Source: Mucilaginibacter yixingensis (GTDB taxonomy: Bacteria; Bacteroidota; Bacteroidia; Sphingobacteriales; Sphingobacteriaceae). Taken from it: 64,000 nucleotides of DNA. The notes below the pieces were generated by a model. That model worked only from the letters and a program-made list of their open reading frames with translations, searched no databases and was not told the DNA's origin. Below, one piece after another: positions 60,184 to 64,000 of this stretch. The translations under genes and the position numbers were made by a program. Location of the stretch: assembly GCF_041080815.1 (NCBI RefSeq), contig NZ_CP160205.1, positions 1,674,001-1,738,000 of the forward strand, in the 5' to 3' direction. Each line of letters starts with the position of its first letter. Position 1 is the stretch's first letter.

Positions 60184-61896
60184 CTATTTGTTAACGCTCT
60201 GGCAGAAAAACTGCATGTTCTGCGGCGAGATACTCCAGTCGGGTGCCTTAATATGTCCCCAGGCTTTAGGGTTATCATATAAGTTGAAGTAGCAAATACC
60301 GAACACGTGTTTGTTTTGACGCAGTGTTTCGGCGGCACCGGCCAGCCAGTTATGCTGAAAATCTTCCGGCCCTTTTACACCAAACTCGGTGATAAATAGC
60401 GGACGGTTTAAGAACCGCATCCGGTAATACTTACGCTCAAATATGTTACTGAAAGGCTCCTGCTTTTTAGGGTCGATAATGTTTTTATCGGGCAAGCCAT
60501 AGATGGCAATGCTGATGTAATCAACCACGTCACTACCCGGATACCAATCGGCAGAACCGCGGTCGCCGGCGGGGCCCCAAACGCGTTTAATGTTTTTGGC
60601 GTGCATCTTATCGGCTTGCATAAAATAACGGTAGGCACGGATGTAAGTCACCGGATTGCGGCTTTGCCATGCATAGCGATGGATAGGGATCTCCATCTCG
60701 TGCGCAAAACGCAGGTAAATGGTTTGACCGCAGTTACTGATAACCTGATAGATCTGTTGAATTTGATGGTCATACCGGCCATCCAATGTGCTTTGCAGGG
60801 CGTTGGTATCAATGCGTTTGCTGGTATCGCGCCAAGGCTCGACGGTTATTACCGCATCATGATGACGGCTGAGGATCGAATCGACCTTCAGTTTGAATTC
60901 ACCGCGCTCAACTTCACCCCAATCGGTAAAAATGTGCTCTACGCTGATGTTGGGATTATTAATCAGCCGACGGTTAGGATCAAAAACGCCCACCTTCAAT
61001 TTTTGTCTTTCCGGTTTATCAGCATCCCTTGAAACAAAGTTTTTAGGTGAGTAAACAGTAGTATCGTATGATTTCTGTAGCGTCAGGACTTGTGAAAGCC
61101 AGTCTTTGTTGAAATGTGCCTTGTCTACAGCTAAACCGCCTAGTACCAGCACCGGCTTATTAATGAAGCGCATACGGTGCAGTTTGGCTATCAGCATCTC
61201 AGGCAGTTTAGGCTGATAGGGGTAGGCGGTTGACGCTTTTTCTGATGAGCTGCCCAAAGTCAGGCTTACCAGATCTACATGGTCATTTCCTGGCCAAAAC
61301 TCGGTATCGCCCGGAAAACCCGATGGCGCCCAAACGATCTTTACCGCAGGAGCCGCTTGTTTTAACCGCGCTGCCCAATAGTTGAATGCGCGGATATACA
61401 GTTGCGGCGATTGATATTGCCAGGGATACTGAACTGCCGGCACTTCCATATCCGCATCAAAGCGCACATAAACGGTATGTTGCGTTTGCTTGATCAGCGC
61501 AGCAAGGTTATCTATATTCCGGTCAAATTTACCTTTTAGAATGGCGTCCAGCACGTTGCCGCTATCTTGTTTGCCAGCATAGTTCTGTAACCAGGTTTCA
61601 ATAGTTACCAGCGCATCGCTTTGCTGTAATAGCTTTAGCAATTGATCCTGATCTGCTAAGCTAAACGAGGTGTTTTTCCAATATACGGCATAATGCGGCA
61701 ATTGGATGGGTTTGGTAGCAAGGGTGTCGCCATGCTTAAATATGGCCAATACGGGTTCGCCTTTTCTTTCGTCGTAACGGTCTGTAAGCACGTTACGTTT
61801 GTAGGCTGGTTCTTTTGCAATGGCAATAATTCCCAGTACAATCACCACCGCGCCAATCACCAGCAGCCGATTATTTTTCTTCCGGTTCTTCCTCAT
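60184..61896 (-). CDS. Membrane-anchored protein with two GH26-like domains
   Basis: An N-terminal helix (LLVIGAVVIVLGIIAIA) anchors the 570-residue protein outside the inner membrane. Two GH26-type barrels follow (about 45-290 and 300-565). The second is intact: acid/base in YLRFAHEMEIP (His399, Glu400) and nucleophile in FITEFGVKG (Glu504). In the first the same places read YVRFDADMEVP (Ala148, Asp149) and LVLGGLAVD, so both catalytic Glu are missing and it may only bind glycan. GH26 enzymes cut beta-mannans and related chains. Its start overlaps the upstream gene by 26 bases. Confidence 0.8.
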   Translation of the reverse strand: MRKNRKKNNRLLVIGAVVIVLGIIAIAKEPAYKRNVLTDRYDERKGEPVLAIFKHGDTLATKPIQLPHYAVYWKNTSFSLADQDQLLKLLQQSDALVTIETWLQNYAGKQDSGNVLDAILKGKFDRNIDNLAALIKQTQHTVYVRFDADMEVPAVQYPWQYQSPQLYIRAFNYWAARLKQAAPAVKIVWAPSGFPGDTEFWPGNDHVDLVSLTLGSSSEKASTAYPYQPKLPEMLIAKLHRMRFINKPVLVLGGLAVDKAHFNKDWLSQVLTLQKSYDTTVYSPKNFVSRDADKPERQKLKVGVFDPNRRLINNPNISVEHIFTDWGEVERGEFKLKVDSILSRHHDAVITVEPWRDTSKRIDTNALQSTLDGRYDHQIQQIYQVISNCGQTIYLRFAHEMEIPIHRYAWQSRNPVTYIRAYRYFMQADKMHAKNIKRVWGPAGDRGSADWYPGSDVVDYISIAIYGLPDKNIIDPKKQEPFSNIFERKYYRMRFLNRPLFITEFGVKGPEDFQHNWLAGAAETLRQNKHVFGICYFNLYDNPKAWGHIKAPDWSISPQNMQFFCQSVNK

Positions 61897-64000
61897 TTTT
61901 AAACGGTATGTTCAGGATAGAGTATGCCGTGCTAACCTGGTTGCCATAAGTGGCGATAAGGTACAGGCGATACTGATCTGGATTTTCCGGAATCCTGTAA
62001 TTGATATAAGGGCTCTTGCTTAGAATGGTTATCTCCAGCGGGGTACCAATACGGTCTGTATGTACCTGGTACCACTCAAACTTTAAACCGGCAGGCAACA
62101 GATGCCATTTACCGCCTGTTTTAGCCATAGCATAGTATGGCAGCTCATCGCCCGGCACGGTAGCCAGTGATGGACGCAGAATTTTTACCAAAGGCAGGGT
62201 ATGACTGCTGGTATCGGATGTCCAGTGCTTGGTTACCTCATAAAAATCAGGTTTGTTGCGGCCCCAGATATCTTTTAAACCATCAAAGGTTACGCCTGAC
62301 GCCGTTTGCTGGTCTTGCCAGTTACTCATCACCGCACCTGTATTTAATCCTTTAAATTGGAAGTAAAACTCCGGCTTAACGCTGCTGAAATAGTAAGGAA
62401 CAGCCAGCTGTTTGATCAGGGTAGTATCTTTCAGCTTTTCCTTCCATACCAGGCCAAATGCATCAATCTGTGGCACCTGGTCATGCAGCTGGGCTACAAC
62501 GGATGTAAGATCGCCGGTAACATTTACGTCTACGGTGACTGAGCGGCTCGGATCGATTTTTTTGATCTGTTCTACTATGTTTTTCAACCATAGCACATAC
62601 GCCTGTCTGCGATAGAACAACTCTGGTTGTAAATAATCATTACCCAGTTGCTGTAGGGTAGGGCTGCCAATATTCCAGTATTTTATGGTTGCATTAGATT
62701 TAAGGCTGTTTACCGTTTTGAGTATCTCACGGCCCAGTTTAGGCAAATAGTTGTTATTTGCTGTGAACACCACAGGCTCCGGAATATAGAAGCTGAAGCA
62801 AACGTTCATGCCGGTTTCGCGGGCAGCCTGCAGGGTAATGTGGTCATAAATACCCGGTCCGTAAACTTTTACGGTGTTCAAACCCGCGGCACGCATATCT
62901 TTAAAATCGGTGCTGATGGTTTGACGGGTAATCGCATAGGCATTACCATACCAGTTTTGTCCTTTGGCGTACAGCACACCACGTGCATCAGGCGCAAAGC
63001 CCGTTGCTGGTAATGGTTGAACAGCGGTTTGAGCCACCGCTACCGGTCCGCTCAGTTGTTCTTGCCGCTTGATATTTTGCGGCACAGGCAAGCTGTCCAG
63101 ATGCCAGTTAATAGCCGGAGCGCTGTAGTTAGGCACGGTCTTGTCAAACGCTGAGTTGAAGAATACCATGGCCTTAACCTCCGGAAAATCTTTTTTCACG
63201 CTTTGAATGCCTGCTTTTACCCACTCGTTTGCTGCCGGATCAGCACTGCCTGTTTCGGCAATCATTACCGGTAGATTAAAGTGATTAAGTTTTAACTCGT
63301 GGAAAGGCATGTATAGTTCTTTCAACGAATGCGAGCGTCGGTCGGTACGGAAATGCCCGTAGTTTAAGCCGGTAATACCAATCCAGTCTACATAAGCTCT
63401 GCCCGGGAAATAATCTTCTGCGGCTTCTGCTCTCCATGGGTTCCATACCCAGATCACGTTCCATGCACCATGTGCTACAAACAGATCATGCACGTATTTC
63501 CAGGCTGCCTTAAATTGCTCAGGTGTGTTATTGCCTGTTGCCGACCATGGGTAGAACGGATTATCAGCCTCGTGTGCAAAGCGTAAGAATACCGGGCGGT
63601 TCAGCGCTCTTAACTGTTTGGCAAAATTGGTGATATAAGCATCATACTGGCCGCTGGTTATCTTGGTAAATACGTGCTCATCGCGTTGTTTTTCAGAACC
63701 TTTAAACAGATTTTGCCAAGGCTCCCAGGTAATCATCGGTGTAGAATGATTGCTGTAGATGTTTTCCAGCAGCGGGGTAGGGAGCGCGCTCTGCGGCTGA
63801 TCGCCCCAAGGCAAATAGATCGATATGATATCGAAATTGGTTTTGCTGGCACGCTGTACGGCAGCAACCCTGTTCATATCTGTAAGTCCGTCATCAGCCT
63901 TGGCCGGCTCAAAAATACCGGTTAGCAATATGTCTTTATGATTAGGGCGAGCTGTAATGGTACCAATCTCATCAGCTTTGCGGCTTACATAAACAGCCAC
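61871..64000 (-). CDS. GH26 domain plus second barrel (5' end outside window)
   Basis: At least 709 residues are visible; the frame is open to the window edge, so the true start lies beyond. The first visible domain is GH26: VFLRFAHEADNPFYPW (His143, Glu144 of the visible part), VIWVWNPWRAE, and nucleophile in VMIAETGSAD (Glu249). From about 335 another barrel of the GH2/GH5 type follows (GQNWYGNAYAITRQTI, MRAAGLNTVKVYGPG), but the usual Asn-Glu acid/base position reads YWNIGSPTLQQ, so it looks inactive. The last 90 residues are strand-rich. It is coupled to the tandem GH26 gene. Confidence 0.75.
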   Translation of the reverse strand: MAVYVSRKADEIGTITARPNHKDILLTGIFEPAKADDGLTDMNRVAAVQRASKTNFDIISIYLPWGDQPQSALPTPLLENIYSNHSTPMITWEPWQNLFKGSEKQRDEHVFTKITSGQYDAYITNFAKQLRALNRPVFLRFAHEADNPFYPWSATGNNTPEQFKAAWKYVHDLFVAHGAWNVIWVWNPWRAEAAEDYFPGRAYVDWIGITGLNYGHFRTDRRSHSLKELYMPFHELKLNHFNLPVMIAETGSADPAANEWVKAGIQSVKKDFPEVKAMVFFNSAFDKTVPNYSAPAINWHLDSLPVPQNIKRQEQLSGPVAVAQTAVQPLPATGFAPDARGVLYAKGQNWYGNAYAITRQTISTDFKDMRAAGLNTVKVYGPGIYDHITLQAARETGMNVCFSFYIPEPVVFTANNNYLPKLGREILKTVNSLKSNATIKYWNIGSPTLQQLGNDYLQPELFYRRQAYVLWLKNIVEQIKKIDPSRSVTVDVNVTGDLTSVVAQLHDQVPQIDAFGLVWKEKLKDTTLIKQLAVPYYFSSVKPEFYFQFKGLNTGAVMSNWQDQQTASGVTFDGLKDIWGRNKPDFYEVTKHWTSDTSSHTLPLVKILRPSLATVPGDELPYYAMAKTGGKWHLLPAGLKFEWYQVHTDRIGTPLEITILSKSPYINYRIPENPDQYRLYLIATYGNQVSTAYSILNIPFKNEEEPEEK

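Noticed and set aside
1..64000. CRISPR arrays, IS elements, prophage genes, tRNA or rRNA genes
   Set aside because: The repeats are inverted rather than regularly spaced direct repeats; no transposase, integrase or phage gene and no tRNA-like cloverleaf was found by eye.

Overview
The window comes from a Bacteroidota chromosome, most likely Sphingobacteriaceae (Mucilaginibacter/Pedobacter-like). The reasons are the gene content (HisIE and HisB fusions, DAHP synthase-chorismate mutase fusion, DUF3822-rsmD, BamA-type barrel without POTRA domains, DUF6438 lipoproteins), the promoter boxes of TTTG...TAnnTTTG type, mostly A-rich rather than Shine-Dalgarno-like start regions, and many intergenic palindromic repeats. 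It is mainly a housekeeping and biosynthetic stretch; I see no prophage, IS element, tRNA, rRNA or CRISPR array.

Layout. 1-1.3 kb: end of dnaJ, then a WD40 protein. 1.4-10.7 kb (minus strand): a complete histidine operon hisG-D-C-B-H-A-F-[secreted propeller protein]-IE, preceded by a consensus promoter and a 19-codon leader ORF with six His codons. 10.8-13.2 kb: GT-C-like membrane protein, small lipoprotein, GmhB-like phosphatase. 13.6-19.6 kb (plus): gltB-gltD. 20-25.7 kb: YdeI-like protein, TrmH-family methyltransferase, galK, YCII protein, two paralogous lipoproteins, aldo/keto reductase. 25.9-34 kb (plus): dihaem cytochrome c, tig, clpP, clpX, AMP nucleosidase, cystathionine beta-synthase, and an Imm-NTF2-like lipoprotein. 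34.3-36.4 kb (minus): three lipocalin-like lipoproteins. 36.4-41.2 kb (minus): the aromatic operon pheA - DAHP synthase/chorismate mutase - aroA - aroC, headed by a Phe/Tyr-rich leader peptide and a textbook terminator/antiterminator pair. 41.3-49 kb: M14 peptidase flanked by two paralogous membrane proteins, a UspA protein, a RecD-like helicase. 48.5-53 kb: DUF3822, rsmD, a BamA-like barrel, coaD, a NUDIX hydrolase, pyrE. 53-57 kb: a possible 26-residue membrane protein, an ABC-F ATPase, a Pif1-like helicase with HRDC. 57.5-64 kb (minus): pectate-lyase-like protein, LamG-like protein and two GH26-type proteins (the last cut by the window end), which look like a polysaccharide locus.

The most interesting signals are regulatory. 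The aromatic operon carries a complete ribosome-mediated attenuator: a 21-codon leader with eight Phe/Tyr codons among nine, whose last codons form an antiterminator arm that competes with a 7-bp terminator hairpin and T-run. The his operon carries a His-rich leader peptide, but no obvious terminator follows it, so its mechanism looks different. At least five families of palindromic repeats sit in the gaps between genes, including four junctions inside the his operon and one inside the aro operon. In two places such a repeat appears to supply part of a coding sequence (start of hisF, end of rsmD).
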